From: Mycolicibacterium neoaurum ATCC 25795 | Lineage (GTDB): Bacteria > Actinomycetota > Actinomycetes > Mycobacteriales > Mycobacteriaceae | Direction: 5' to 3' | Length of the DNA stretch: 64,000 nucleotides | Assembly (NCBI RefSeq): GCF_000691525.1 | Contig: NZ_JMDW01000017.1 | Location: forward strand, 1 to 64,000 | Part shown: piece by piece, positions 16,835 to 27,780 of the stretch | Layout: each line of letters begins with the position of its first letter | Position numbering within the stretch: position 1 is the stretch's first letter | Made by a program: the position numbers and the translations under genes | The notes under the pieces: model-generated | Database searches by the model: none | The model's input: only the letters and a program-made list of their open reading frames with translations | Told to the model about the DNA's origin: nothing

Positions 16835-17598
16835 GTGCGATCACGACCCTTGCCGACGCGTTTGGTCAGACCGCGCAACAGAGTTCGCGGGAGCAGCCGA
16901 CTGCCGGTGGTCAGCAGCTTGTACTGCAGGCCCGGCACGATGACGACCTTGTCAGCGGCGACAGCGGTGAGGGTGTCGGCGACGACATCGTCGACCTCGA
17001 GCCAGAACCAGGTCGGCGTTCCGGCCATGTCGATACCGGCCCGCTCGTGGAATTCGGTGTGCACGAATCCTGGGCAGAGCGCGTGGACGCCGACCCCGGT
17101 ACCGCCGAGACCATTGGCCAACCCCTCGGAGAACGCGATCACCCATGCCTTGGAGGCGGAGTAGGTCGATCCGCGACCCGGCATGAGGCCGGCGACGCTG
17201 GCGACGTTGATGACGGTGCCGGCACCGGCGGCCAGCATGGCGGGCAGCGCGGCGTGGGTGAGCGCCATGACGGCGGTGACGTTGACGTCCAGCTGGGATT
17301 GCAGCTGGACGTAGTCCGCGGTCCAGAACTCACCGGAGGTGCCGAACCCGGCGTTGTTGACCAGAACATGCACGCCGTCGCGCAGCCGCTCGCAGACCGC
17401 ATCGCGGCCCGCCTGGTCGGCGAGGTCGGCGCAGATGATCTCGACGGAGACACCGTGGCGGTCGCCGAGTTCGGCGGCCAACGTGTTCAGTCGGACGGCG
17501 TCGCGGGCCACCAGGATCAGGTCATGGCCGTCCGCGGCATAGCGACGGGCGAATCCGGCACCGAGCCCCGAGGTCGGGCCGGTGATCAGGACCTGCAT
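16831..17598 (-). CDS. Short-chain dehydrogenase/reductase
   Basis: This classical SDR has 255 residues, with TGPTSGLGAG (residues 7-16) for NAD(P) binding, NNAG at 81-84, catalytic Ser134, Tyr146 and Lys150 (YSASK), and a C-terminal hydrophobic/basic tail. ATG at 17598 lies immediately after the stop of the preceding gene. Substrate unknown; the tail could associate with the membrane, as in mycobacterial ketoacyl or fatty-acyl reductases, which is inference. Confidence 0.92.
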   Translation of the reverse strand: MQVLITGPTSGLGAGFARRYAADGHDLILVARDAVRLNTLAAELGDRHGVSVEIICADLADQAGRDAVCERLRDGVHVLVNNAGFGTSGEFWTADYVQLQSQLDVNVTAVMALTHAALPAMLAAGAGTVINVASVAGLMPGRGSTYSASKAWVIAFSEGLANGLGGTGVGVHALCPGFVHTEFHERAGIDMAGTPTWFWLEVDDVVADTLTAVAADKVVIVPGLQYKLLTTGSRLLPRTLLRGLTKRVGKGRDRT

Positions 17599-18432
17599 CT
17601 ACCGCTGGAAGTGGGGCGCCTGGCGGGGCTGGTGCACCGGCGGCCGTTGCTGGGTGTAGCGGCTCACATCGCTGCGACCGGGCGGTTGATCGCCGCGGCC
17701 GGCAGGCAGCTCGGCGGGGCTTTGCAGCGCGGAGGGCCGGGATGCCAGCGGCCGGCTCGGTGAACCGCTGCGGCGGGCCAACGCGGGCTGGCCGGCCCGC
17801 GCGCCATTGGTGCCGGCCTGCTGCACGGGCGGGAGCACCCGCAGCAGGTCGTTGAACTGGCGCACGGTGCGCAGACCTTCGTCCCACTGGGCGCGGGTGC
17901 TGGTGACCGGCATGGCCACCAACGTCCAGTTCTGCTCGTTCCACATGATCTCGGCGCAGTCAGGTGCGGTGTGGGCGAAGGTCACCATCCGACGGTCGCA
18001 GGCGCGCCGGGCCGCATCCAGGTTGGTCGAGTACACCATCCGCGGGCCGATCGCACCGAGCAGCCAGATATCGCTTTCGCGGGGCTCCTTGATGTCCTTG
18101 AGCCGCAGGTCGACCACCACATTGGTGCCGACCTTGCGGTGCAGGGCGATCACGGTGGCCACATCGTCGATATCGAAGATGAACACCGCCTCGCCGCGGA
18201 TCTGGCCGAGCACCACATTGCGGGCGTGCGCGCTCTCGCCGACGGTGGACATCACACCGCGCTTCCAGCGGTCGAGGATGTCGGCGGATTCGTGCTCGTA
18301 GTCGAAACCGTGCGACTTCGCCCACGACTTACGGCGTCGGCCGAGACCTCGCCGACGGCCGAAATCCACGTACAGCAGAACTGCCGCACCCACGAAGCAG
18401 AGTGCGGACAGCGTGAACCAGAGAGGAACCAT
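17599..18432 (-). CDS. Membrane-anchored conserved protein (Rv0383c-like)
   Basis: This 277-residue protein has one N-terminal membrane helix (about 5-23), a basic stretch GRRRGLGRRRKSW, a globular domain (about 40-195) and a Pro/Arg/Gln-rich tail. It sits next to clpB as Rv0383c does in H37Rv. The charge pattern after the helix suggests that the globular part stays in the cytosol. No catalytic motif is visible. It begins the tightly packed gene run that ends with nhaA; the gap to clpB is 137 nt. Confidence 0.78.
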   Translation of the reverse strand: MVPLWFTLSALCFVGAAVLLYVDFGRRRGLGRRRKSWAKSHGFDYEHESADILDRWKRGVMSTVGESAHARNVVLGQIRGEAVFIFDIDDVATVIALHRKVGTNVVVDLRLKDIKEPRESDIWLLGAIGPRMVYSTNLDAARRACDRRMVTFAHTAPDCAEIMWNEQNWTLVAMPVTSTRAQWDEGLRTVRQFNDLLRVLPPVQQAGTNGARAGQPALARRSGSPSRPLASRPSALQSPAELPAGRGDQPPGRSDVSRYTQQRPPVHQPRQAPHFQR

Positions 18433-18569
18433 CGCCTTCAGCGTACTTGCTGGACCCGGATTCGCCAGAACTCGAAGTGGTCACAATCTTCGACCGGAAC
18501 GCCGAATGGCCACTCATCGCCCGGAATCTTTGCGAAACCGTGCGACAAGTGGCCACCCAGCCTCCAGGG

Positions 18570-21116
<2,547 letters not shown>

Positions 21117-21170
21117 GACACCTACCTTTCTAGGTTGTGCAGCTTGGTAAAAATGCTTGTCGTGTAGTCC

Positions 21171-21203
21171 AACGCGGTCAGGGTTGAGTCTGTTCCGCTC
21201 AAG
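21171..21203 (-). promoter_or_regulatory. clpB control region: HAIR-like HspR site over a SigH/SigE-type promoter
   Basis: GTTGAGT-N7-GCTCAAG at 21183-21203 matches 12 of the 14 defined bases of the HspR HAIR consensus CTTGAGT-N7-ACTCAAG. On the minus strand GGAAC (21196-21192) and GTT (21173-21171) are 18 nt apart, the spacing of SigH/SigE extracytoplasmic-function promoters. The two overlap, so repression and stress-sigma activation would compete at one site. The clpB start is about 55 nt further on. Confidence 0.7.
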
Positions 21204-21279
21204 TCTATCTTTTTTTGACGTCGGTGACACACAGTCTCCGCGCCCGGCCGGAGCCGCGTCTAGGGACTAACGTCGGAAC

Positions 21280-21918
21280 ATGTCCGAATCCCAGGATTTC
21301 GGGGACTTCGAGTTCGAGCGGAAGTTCTACGTCCACGAGTTGCCCGCCGTCGCTGCCCTCGATCCCCGGCCCGCCCTGATCGTGCAGGCCTATCTCTTCG
21401 CCGCCGACGGGTACGCGGTGCGCATCCGTCTGCAAGGTTCCGCACCGGAAGACCTCGACGCCACGCCGGCCGAGCTGATCGACGCGCTCGGCGACGACGC
21501 CATCGGCACCATGACCGCCAAAGGCCCCGCGGCCGGTGGCACCCGATACGAGGCCGAACGTGATCTGGACCCGATGGTCGCCGGGCAGATCGTGGCGCGC
21601 GCCGAGCATGTCATCGCCAAGGTCCGCTATTCGGCGTGGCTCGGCGAGGATGGCTGGGTCATCGACCGTTTCCTGGGCCGCAACGCCCCGCTACTGCTGG
21701 CCGAGGTCGAGCGGAATGCACCCGTGGTCGACCTGACCATCCCGGCCTTCTGCGCCACCGAGGTCTCCGAGGATGACCGGTTCCGCAACGAGTATCTGGC
21801 CCACAAGCCCTTCGGGGGTTGGGCCACCAGTTATCGCGACGAGCTCGCCCGGCTCGGCCCACGCTTCGTCGACTCCCTCGGGCACAACGATGTCGAAGGG
21901 TCCTCGCAGCGACCATGA
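21280..21918 (+). CDS. CYTH-domain protein (triphosphate tunnel enzyme-like)
   Basis: This soluble 212-residue protein opens with EFERK (Glu11, Glu13, Lys15), the ExExK signature of CYTH domains, and continues with alternating strands (VQAYLFAADGYAVRIRL) rich in paired Arg/Glu that fit the triphosphate tunnel fold. Family activities include tripolyphosphatase, thiamine triphosphatase and adenylate cyclase; the substrate cannot be chosen here. ATG at 21280. It is divergent from clpB and overlaps the next lipoprotein start as ATGA. Confidence 0.8.
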   Translation: MSESQDFGDFEFERKFYVHELPAVAALDPRPALIVQAYLFAADGYAVRIRLQGSAPEDLDATPAELIDALGDDAIGTMTAKGPAAGGTRYEAERDLDPMVAGQIVARAEHVIAKVRYSAWLGEDGWVIDRFLGRNAPLLLAEVERNAPVVDLTIPAFCATEVSEDDRFRNEYLAHKPFGGWATSYRDELARLGPRFVDSLGHNDVEGSSQRP

Positions 21919-22304
21919 CTCGGCTGGCGCTGCTGATCTGCGTGGCCCTGAGCCTGGCCGGTTGCACCCGGGCCACGACCGGGACCGCCGCGGCGCCCAC
22001 CGACGTGCGGCCGTGGTCCGCCGAAGCGCAGATCGCCGAACTCGTTCAGGAGTTCGAATCGGCCTGGAACACCAGTGATTTCGATGGTCTACGGCAGCTG
22101 ATGTGCACCGAGCTGCTGGCTCAGGACGTGTTCTCCGACGCTGAACTGCAGGACGCCCGCGCCGACGGCACGCTGGACCTGACGATCCTGGAGCTGGAGA
22201 TCGACGGCTCCTCGGCGCGGTCGGTCATCGAGAATCACGGTGTGGACGCCGACGAGATCGTTTTCGTCAGGGAGGGCGGCCAGTGGAAGTGGTGCGAATA
22301 CTGA
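21915..22304 (+). CDS. Small lipoprotein with Cys-pair domain
   Basis: This 129-residue protein has a lipobox LAGC (Cys17) and a mature domain of about 100 residues with an initial helix (AQIAELVQEFESAWNTSD), a Cys in LMCTEL and a Cys near the end in WKWCEY. The pattern matches the extracytoplasmic domain of the protein at 7179. ATG at 21915 overlaps the CYTH stop by 4 nt; the frame is open further upstream, but only this start gives a signal peptide. Function unknown. Confidence 0.75.
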   Translation: MTRLALLICVALSLAGCTRATTGTAAAPTDVRPWSAEAQIAELVQEFESAWNTSDFDGLRQLMCTELLAQDVFSDAELQDARADGTLDLTILELEIDGSSARSVIENHGVDADEIVFVREGGQWKWCEY

Positions 22305-22329
22305 CCGGCAGCTTGCTACCTTCTGCTGC

Positions 22330-23001
22330 ATGACCACAGGTTGGGGATCATTGCTTGCCGAGCTGGCCCCGCTGGCAATGGTGATCGCGCTGTCCCCGCT
22401 CTCGATCATCCCCGCGGTGCTCGCCCTGGACACCGCTCGTCCGCGCCCGACCGGACTGGCGTACCTGGCCGGCTGGCTGGTGGGACTCGGGGTGCTCACC
22501 TCGGTTTTCGTCGCCGCCTCGGGCCTGGTCGGGTCCTTCGACGAGCCACCGGGTTGGGCGTCCTGGCTGCGGCTGGTGGTGGGCGCCGCGCTGATCGTGT
22601 TCGGCGGTTACCGGTTCGCCACCCGGCACAAGTCCGAGCACTCCCCGGCCTGGATGCGCACGCTCGGCGGCCTCACCCCGACCCGCGCGGCGGCGACCGC
22701 GGCGGTGCTGGCGGTGGTGAACCCGAAAGTGCTGTTCATCTGCATCGCCGCCGGGCTGGCCATCGGCAGTGCCGGCGTGGGCGTCGAACACGCCTGGCTT
22801 GCGGTCCCCTATTTCGTGGTGCTCGCCGCGAGTACCGTCATCCTGCCGATTGTGGCCTACACGATCAGCGGTGAGCGACTGGCCGGACCACTGCGTCGGC
22901 TACGGATGTGGATGGAGCACCAGCACGCGACCTTGGTCGCGGCCATTCTGCTTGTGATCGGCATCATGGTGCTGTACAAGGGGATTCACGGGTTGGTTTG
23001 A
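22330..23001 (+). CDS. GAP/Sap-like six-helix membrane protein
   Basis: This 223-residue protein has six hydrophobic helices and the pattern ALSPLSIIPAVLAL near the start and LAVVNPKVLFI in the middle, as in the GAP (sulfolipid-addressing, Sap-like) and LysE-related exporters. In mycobacteria such proteins assist export of cell-wall lipids. ATG at 22330, 25 nt after the lipoprotein gene. Substrate unknown. The stop is 13 nt from that of the convergent gene. Confidence 0.7.
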   Translation: MTTGWGSLLAELAPLAMVIALSPLSIIPAVLALDTARPRPTGLAYLAGWLVGLGVLTSVFVAASGLVGSFDEPPGWASWLRLVVGAALIVFGGYRFATRHKSEHSPAWMRTLGGLTPTRAAATAAVLAVVNPKVLFICIAAGLAIGSAGVGVEHAWLAVPYFVVLAASTVILPIVAYTISGERLAGPLRRLRMWMEHQHATLVAAILLVIGIMVLYKGIHGLV

Positions 23002-23014
23002 TCGGTTGGCCTGA

Positions 23015-23965
23015 TCAGTTTGCGTAGTCCCAGTACTGCAGCCACCGGACCGTCCCGAACAACGACAGCGTCACCAGGTAGATCGTCGCGATCGCCGCTG
23101 CGCCGGCCAGATTACTGCGCCAACCCGAGCCCTCCACCGGATCGAGCCAGCGCCGGAACGGTTTTGAGGCCCATGGCATCAGCCACCACTGCATCAGGAC
23201 GATGCTGGCCACCTGACTCAGCCACAACGCCAGCCACGGGTCCGCTCCCGAGCGATCCAGCTGCGGCCCGAGGAATCGCGACAACAGCATCACCGTCGGG
23301 TAGAGCACCAGCAACACCAGCATGGCCGACTTCCAGTTCGGCGTCATCAGCACCCGGCCGCCCTCGGCGCGCACCGTGGTGCCGAACGCAGTGGTGCCCG
23401 ACACCGAGGCGAAATCACCCCGCAGGCTCGACCGCAAGGAGGGCAGGGCATTCTCCCGTTGCCGCGATGATGTCCACGCGGCCAGCTGCCGGTCGGTGCG
23501 GAATCGCAGCACCGACAGCGCTTCCTCCTCGCCCTGCACGAACACCGAGGTGCCCTCGTATCCGCTGAATCCGCTCGCCGCCGCGGTGAGATCGGTTTGG
23601 GATTCCAGGAATTCGCCGACCAGGCCCGCCCTGAGCTGATGCCGGAAAGCACTGATTCCGGGTGGCGGTGCCCCCGTCCCGTCGAGCAACAGTGCCGGCG
23701 CGGCGGACCGCCAGCCGAGCGCAGCACCGGCACGCATCACTGCTGCGCGTTCGGCGCTGTCCAACCAGACATCGGCCGCGGCGCTGGTGCCGAAGCTCAC
23801 CGCCAGCGCCGGCTCGAAGGGACCGTCGACCATCGACACCCACGCCGCGACATGGCCGGCTGCGGCCGACGCGGATGCCACCACCGTGTCGGCCCACTCG
23901 GCGAACGAGCCGTCGCCACCGTGGTGAAACACCAGAATCGCCGTTGTCTCTTCGATGGTGCACAC
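23015..23965 (-). CDS. Membrane protein with two ABM-like domains
   Basis: The first 200 residues contain two copies of a ferredoxin-like beta-alpha pattern resembling antibiotic biosynthesis monooxygenase (ABM) domains: one starts ETTAILVFHHGGDGSFAEW, and the second has SVFVQGEEEALSVLRFRT. Three to four membrane helices follow (about 225-315). Soluble ABM domains oxidise quinols or bind haem; no catalytic residues are certain here. GTG at 23965 gives 316 residues; an in-frame GTG at 24010 would reach the divergent flavohemoprotein promoter. Function unknown. Confidence 0.65.
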   Translation of the reverse strand: MCTIEETTAILVFHHGGDGSFAEWADTVVASASAAAGHVAAWVSMVDGPFEPALAVSFGTSAAADVWLDSAERAAVMRAGAALGWRSAAPALLLDGTGAPPPGISAFRHQLRAGLVGEFLESQTDLTAAASGFSGYEGTSVFVQGEEEALSVLRFRTDRQLAAWTSSRQRENALPSLRSSLRGDFASVSGTTAFGTTVRAEGGRVLMTPNWKSAMLVLLVLYPTVMLLSRFLGPQLDRSGADPWLALWLSQVASIVLMQWWLMPWASKPFRRWLDPVEGSGWRSNLAGAAAIATIYLVTLSLFGTVRWLQYWDYAN

Positions 23966-24025
23966 GGTATCGCGGCAACCTGCCGTGCGTCGGTATTGGT
24001 GGCGACTCACCTAAACTCGGCGGAC

Positions 24026-25192
24026 GTGGGACTCGACGATCGCGACGCGCTGCAGACACTGCGCGCCGCCGTCGACCCGAACGGCCCCCATTCGGACGCA
24101 CTGATCGGCCGCTTCTACACCCGTTGGTTCGCCAGCGACGCGACCGTGCGCGACCTGTTCCCGCCGGATATGGCGCCCCAGCGCCGGGCGTTCAGCCAGG
24201 CGCTGGGGTGGCTACTCGGTGAGATGATCGCCCAGCGCGCCGAGGAACCGGTCGCCTTCCTGGCCCAGCTGGGTCGCGATCACCGCAAATACGGTGTGAC
24301 GCACGCCCATTACGACACCATGCGGGAGGCGCTGCTGGCGACCCTGCGCGGTCATCTGACGTATGTCTGGGACGGCCGGATCGCCGAGGCGACGGTCGAC
24401 TTCGTGGAATTGGTCATCGGGGTGATGCGCGGTGCTGCCGATGCCGAGCAGGGGCCGCCGTTCTGCGACGGCACCGTCGTCGAGCACATCCGCACGACCC
24501 GGGATGTGTCGGTGGTGCGACTGCAACTGGACCAGCGACTGCCGTATCACCCCGGGCAGTACGTCACGGTGCAGGTGCCGCAGTGGCCACGGCGGTGGCG
24601 CTATCTGAGCCCGGCGATCCCCGATGACGGCAGCGGGGCCGTCGAGTTCCACATCCGCTCCGTGATCGGTGGCATGGTCAGCCCGGCGATCATCGGGGAG
24701 ACGACGGTCGGCGACCGGTGGCGGCTGTCGCACCCGCACGGTGGTCTGCACGTCGATCGGGACGCCGGTGACGTGTTGATGGTGGCCGGCAGCACCGGGT
24801 TGGCCCCGTTGCGTTCGCTGATCATGGATCTGTGCCGGGAGGCGGACAACCCGCGCGTGCACCTCTTCTTCGGCGGCCGGTACCCCAGCGACCTCTACGA
24901 TCTGCCGACTCTGTGGCAGATCGCATCAATGAACCCGTGGTTGTCGGTCACCCCGGTATCCGAGTTCTCGTCCGATCCCCCATGGGCCGCCGACTACCCG
25001 GATCACGCGCCACCGCGCGGCCTGCATGTACGTCAGACCGGGTTGCTCCCCGAGGTCGTGTCGGGTTACGGCGGCTGGGGGGATCGGCAGATCCTGATCT
25101 GCGGCGGGCCACAGATGGTGACCGCCACGAAGGCGGCGCTGATCGCCAAGGGTGCGCCACCGGAGCGCATCCAGCACGATCCGCTCTCGTGA
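24026..25192 (+). CDS. Flavohemoprotein-like globin/FAD reductase (Rv0385-like)
   Basis: This 388-residue protein has an N-terminal globin domain (about 1-140; proximal-His region HRKYGVTHAHYDTM) and a ferredoxin-reductase module. The latter has a FAD motif RYLSPA near 194, the NAD(P)H motif VAGSTGLAPLRSLIMD near 253 and a terminal ILICGGPQMV. FAD-linked globins oxidise NO to nitrate or reduce other ligands; the mycobacterial Rv0385 type is divergent, so NO detoxification is inference. GTG at 24026 is preceded by TAAACT (24012-24017), which would give a leaderless message. Confidence 0.85.
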   Translation: MGLDDRDALQTLRAAVDPNGPHSDALIGRFYTRWFASDATVRDLFPPDMAPQRRAFSQALGWLLGEMIAQRAEEPVAFLAQLGRDHRKYGVTHAHYDTMREALLATLRGHLTYVWDGRIAEATVDFVELVIGVMRGAADAEQGPPFCDGTVVEHIRTTRDVSVVRLQLDQRLPYHPGQYVTVQVPQWPRRWRYLSPAIPDDGSGAVEFHIRSVIGGMVSPAIIGETTVGDRWRLSHPHGGLHVDRDAGDVLMVAGSTGLAPLRSLIMDLCREADNPRVHLFFGGRYPSDLYDLPTLWQIASMNPWLSVTPVSEFSSDPPWAADYPDHAPPRGLHVRQTGLLPEVVSGYGGWGDRQILICGGPQMVTATKAALIAKGAPPERIQHDPLS

Positions 25193-25204
25193 AAGGATCG
25201 GTCC

Positions 25205-26143
25205 ATGCCCGAATCCCTGGTGCTGCATGATCCGTCGTCCTCGCTGACCGCGACCTTCGTCCCCGGTGCAGGCATGATCGGCACCTCGCTTGCCGAGGAC
25301 GGTGTCGAGTTCCTCGGGCAGCGCCGTGGCCTGGACGCGTACATCGCCGAGGGCAAGACCATGGGCATCCCGATCCTGTATCCGTGGGCGAACAGGCTGA
25401 GCGGCAAGGACTATGCGGTCGGCACCACGACGGTGCGGTTGGACGGTGCGCCCGGTGTGCGGACCGATCCGCACGGCGCACCGATGCACGGGGTCCTGGC
25501 CGCGCACCCCGGATGGCAGGTGCAGCATTCGGCCGATGAGCTGCTCGCGGTGTTGGAGTACACGACCCCGGAGCTGTTGGCGGCGTTCCCGTTTCCGCAT
25601 GTGCTGACCCAACGGGTGCGGCTGGCAGACCGGACGCTGACCATCACGACGACGGTGGCGCCCGAGCCCGGCGTCGCGGTACCGCTGTGCTTCGGTTATC
25701 ACCCGTATCTCACGATCCCGGACGTGCCACGGGCCGACTGGGTGTTGAGCACTCCTGGCATGCGGTGGCTGCCGGTCGATGATGCCGGTCTTCCGACCGG
25801 TCAACACCAGGTGTGGCCGGCGGCTGCGGAGCCGCTGGCCGACCGCGCGCTCGACGACGGTTTCGACGAGGTGCCCGAGGGGGCGGTGTTCGCCATCGCC
25901 GGCGGTGGGCGGCGCATCGAGGTGCGTTTCGGTCGTGGCTATCCGGCGGCTCAGCTGTTCGCACCGCCCGACGCTGACCTGGTCGCCATCGAGCCGATGG
26001 CGGCCCCGACCGACGCGTTACGGCGCGGCGGCTACCGGGTGGCCGAGGGCGATCCCGCGGTATTCGAGTTCAGCATCACCGTTCAGGCGGCCGAGATCCT
26101 CTCCCGAACCTCGAAATCCAGCCCCAACGCCTCGGCGATGTAG
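25205..26143 (+). CDS. Aldose 1-epimerase-like protein
   Basis: This 312-residue galactose mutarotase-fold protein contains the substrate-binding WANRLSG, the HGVLAAHPGW segment, and GYHPYL with the catalytic-type His near residue 170. It should interconvert sugar anomers; the sugar is unknown. ATG at 25205, 12 nt after the flavohemoprotein gene, preceded by GAAAGGA. The last 61 nt overlap the convergent amide-sensor gene. The reading frame past FSITV is not conserved in the family, so the C-terminal tail is probably an extension. Confidence 0.85.
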   Translation: MPESLVLHDPSSSLTATFVPGAGMIGTSLAEDGVEFLGQRRGLDAYIAEGKTMGIPILYPWANRLSGKDYAVGTTTVRLDGAPGVRTDPHGAPMHGVLAAHPGWQVQHSADELLAVLEYTTPELLAAFPFPHVLTQRVRLADRTLTITTTVAPEPGVAVPLCFGYHPYLTIPDVPRADWVLSTPGMRWLPVDDAGLPTGQHQVWPAAAEPLADRALDDGFDEVPEGAVFAIAGGGRRIEVRFGRGYPAAQLFAPPDADLVAIEPMAAPTDALRRGGYRVAEGDPAVFEFSITVQAAEILSRTSKSSPNASAM

Positions 26144-27165
26144 ATGTCCTGGGACATCTGGTTGCCGTGCATCCGCACCTCACCGCGCGGGCTGGAGTAG
26201 CGCAGGTCGGTCGCCGCCATGGTCATCGACTCGATGCCGAGTGAGCCGGCACGTGAGACCAGCGTCACGAACAATGTCAGTGCCTCGTAACAGGATTCAC
26301 CGATACTGTTCAGGGCCGGCGCCGCAACCCCGAAATGACCGTAATAGTGGCGGGCGAAATCCATGCTGGCAGTGGTGTTCAGTGCCTCGAAGTATCCGGC
26401 GGCGGCGAACAGACCCTCGTTGCTCTCGGGTCCGCTGGCCAGCAGCATGTTCTCCTCGACGTGCGGGCTCAGTCTGGGTACCGCCCGCCCCAGGCCCGCG
26501 GCCGCGAATTGGCGGTTGAACGCGACACCGTCGCCACCGACCAACAACAGCAGGACACCGGTGGCCTCGGTCTGTTCGATCTGGCTGATTGCCGCACCGA
26601 AATCGTCGGTACCCAGCGGGAAGTACATCTCTGCCAGCAGCGGTTGCCCGGACGCCCTGGCGTGGACCCGCGCCGCCGACCCGGTCTCCCGTGGCCAGAC
26701 GTAGTCGTTACCGATCACCACCCAGCGATCGATACCGTACTCCGATTTCATCCAGCTCATCGCCGGCAGCAGCTGCTTGGACGGGGTTTCGCCGGTGAGG
26801 AAGAGACCGGGCGTGCGCTCGCCACCCTCATACAGCGGACCGTAGACATAGGGCACCCGGCCGGCGGTGACCTCGGCAATCGCCTTGCGCACCGGTGAGA
26901 TGTGCCAGCCGGTCACCGCATCGACGGCGCCCAGATCGATCAGCGCGGCGATTTCGGCGGCGACGACTGTCGGCGCGCGACTTCCGTCGACGGGGACCAA
27001 TCGCACCTGTCTGCCGAGTAATCCAGGTCCGGCGTTGATATCAGCGATGGCGAGTTCGGCACAGGCTTCACATGACGGACCGTAGATGCCGGCCGATCCG
27101 CTGAACGGCACCACGAGCGCGACGTCGATGGTGTCGCGCCCGATTCGTCCCGATTCGTCGACCAT
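26083..27165 (-). CDS. Cytosolic amide-sensor-like periplasmic-binding-fold protein (AmiC/NhhC type)
   Basis: This 360-residue branched-chain amino acid/amide-binding fold begins DVALVVPFSGSAGIYGPS and ends with YIAEALGLDFEVRERI, as in AmiC. It has no signal peptide or lipobox, so it is not an ABC transporter receptor. In Pseudomonas AmiC and Rhodococcus NhhC, such proteins sense amides and relieve control of amidase or nitrile hydratase genes. Here it lies in a nitrile hydratase cluster next to a MarR regulator, as in rhodococcal nhhC-nhhD, so an amide-responsive partner role is inferred. ATG at 27165 with GGAG upstream; its 3' end overlaps the epimerase gene by 61 nt. Confidence 0.85.
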   Translation of the reverse strand: MVDESGRIGRDTIDVALVVPFSGSAGIYGPSCEACAELAIADINAGPGLLGRQVRLVPVDGSRAPTVVAAEIAALIDLGAVDAVTGWHISPVRKAIAEVTAGRVPYVYGPLYEGGERTPGLFLTGETPSKQLLPAMSWMKSEYGIDRWVVIGNDYVWPRETGSAARVHARASGQPLLAEMYFPLGTDDFGAAISQIEQTEATGVLLLLVGGDGVAFNRQFAAAGLGRAVPRLSPHVEENMLLASGPESNEGLFAAAGYFEALNTTASMDFARHYYGHFGVAAPALNSIGESCYEALTLFVTLVSRAGSLGIESMTMAATDLRYSSPRGEVRMHGNQMSQDIYIAEALGLDFEVRERISAA

Positions 27166-27226
27166 CGCCGCATCTCCGTCCCGCCACTATCCGGGTTCGA
27201 TCCTCGACCGCTGTCGTTAACGCCGC

Positions 27227-27236
27227 GTTGCGCAAC
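27227..27236. promoter_or_regulatory. Perfect 10-bp palindrome before the amide-sensor gene
   Basis: GTTGCGCAAC at 27227-27236 is fully symmetric and lies in the 95-nt gap between the MarR gene and the amide-sensor gene, with CGTTAACG nearby at 27215-27222. Size and position fit a MarR-dimer site or the promoter of the sensor gene. It could also be chance in GC-rich DNA. Confidence 0.4.
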
Positions 27237-27260
27237 TGTTGGTTCGATGAAAAGTTGTCC

Positions 27261-27728
27261 TCAGCGGGAGCAGGGCATCGACAGGTCGCTGACCCGCGCC
27301 AGCGTGCGGATCAGATGAACCGCGGTGTCCTCACCGAACTCGTCGATGAGGGCCGATTTGACCAGGCCCTCCTGTCGAACCAACTTGCGCACCTTGGTCT
27401 TTCCCCGCGCAGAGAGGTAGATCAGGACCCGCCTGCGATCCATCGCATCGACCCGACGCACCACGAATCCGCCATCGACGAGCTTGTCGACGATCCTGGT
27501 CAGGGACGGGGGCGGAATCGTCAGGGCAAGCGCGATATCGCTCATCGTAAATCCGTCGCCGCCGCGCAGCGATCCGAGCACACGCCACCCGTCGATACTG
27601 GTGACATCGGCGTCCAGCAGTCCACTCGCCAACGCATCCGACCACCACCGGCCGGCCCGGAACAGGACCTCCGACACGCTGTCGGGACCGGTCGTCGTCG
27701 GCACCGCTCCCCCGCTCATCTCTTCCAT
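27261..27728 (-). CDS. MarR-family regulator (NhhD-like) of the nitrile hydratase cluster
   Basis: This 155-residue protein has a winged helix: MSDIALALTIPPPSLTRIV (recognition region, about 85-105), then LVDGGFVVRRVDAMDRRRVL with the wing DRRR. It lies between the DUF1097 gene and the amide sensor. Rhodococcal NhhD is a MarR-type protein that acts with the amide sensor NhhC to switch on nitrile hydratase; the same pairing is inferred here. ATG at 27728 (or 27719). A C-terminal DLSMPCSR carries the only Cys. Confidence 0.88.
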   Translation of the reverse strand: MEEMSGGAVPTTTGPDSVSEVLFRAGRWWSDALASGLLDADVTSIDGWRVLGSLRGGDGFTMSDIALALTIPPPSLTRIVDKLVDGGFVVRRVDAMDRRRVLIYLSARGKTKVRKLVRQEGLVKSALIDEFGEDTAVHLIRTLARVSDLSMPCSR

Positions 27729-27780
27729 CTCGAATAATTGGGTTCGTGCAGGATATCCGGCCTCATCACGACCCGCACAC

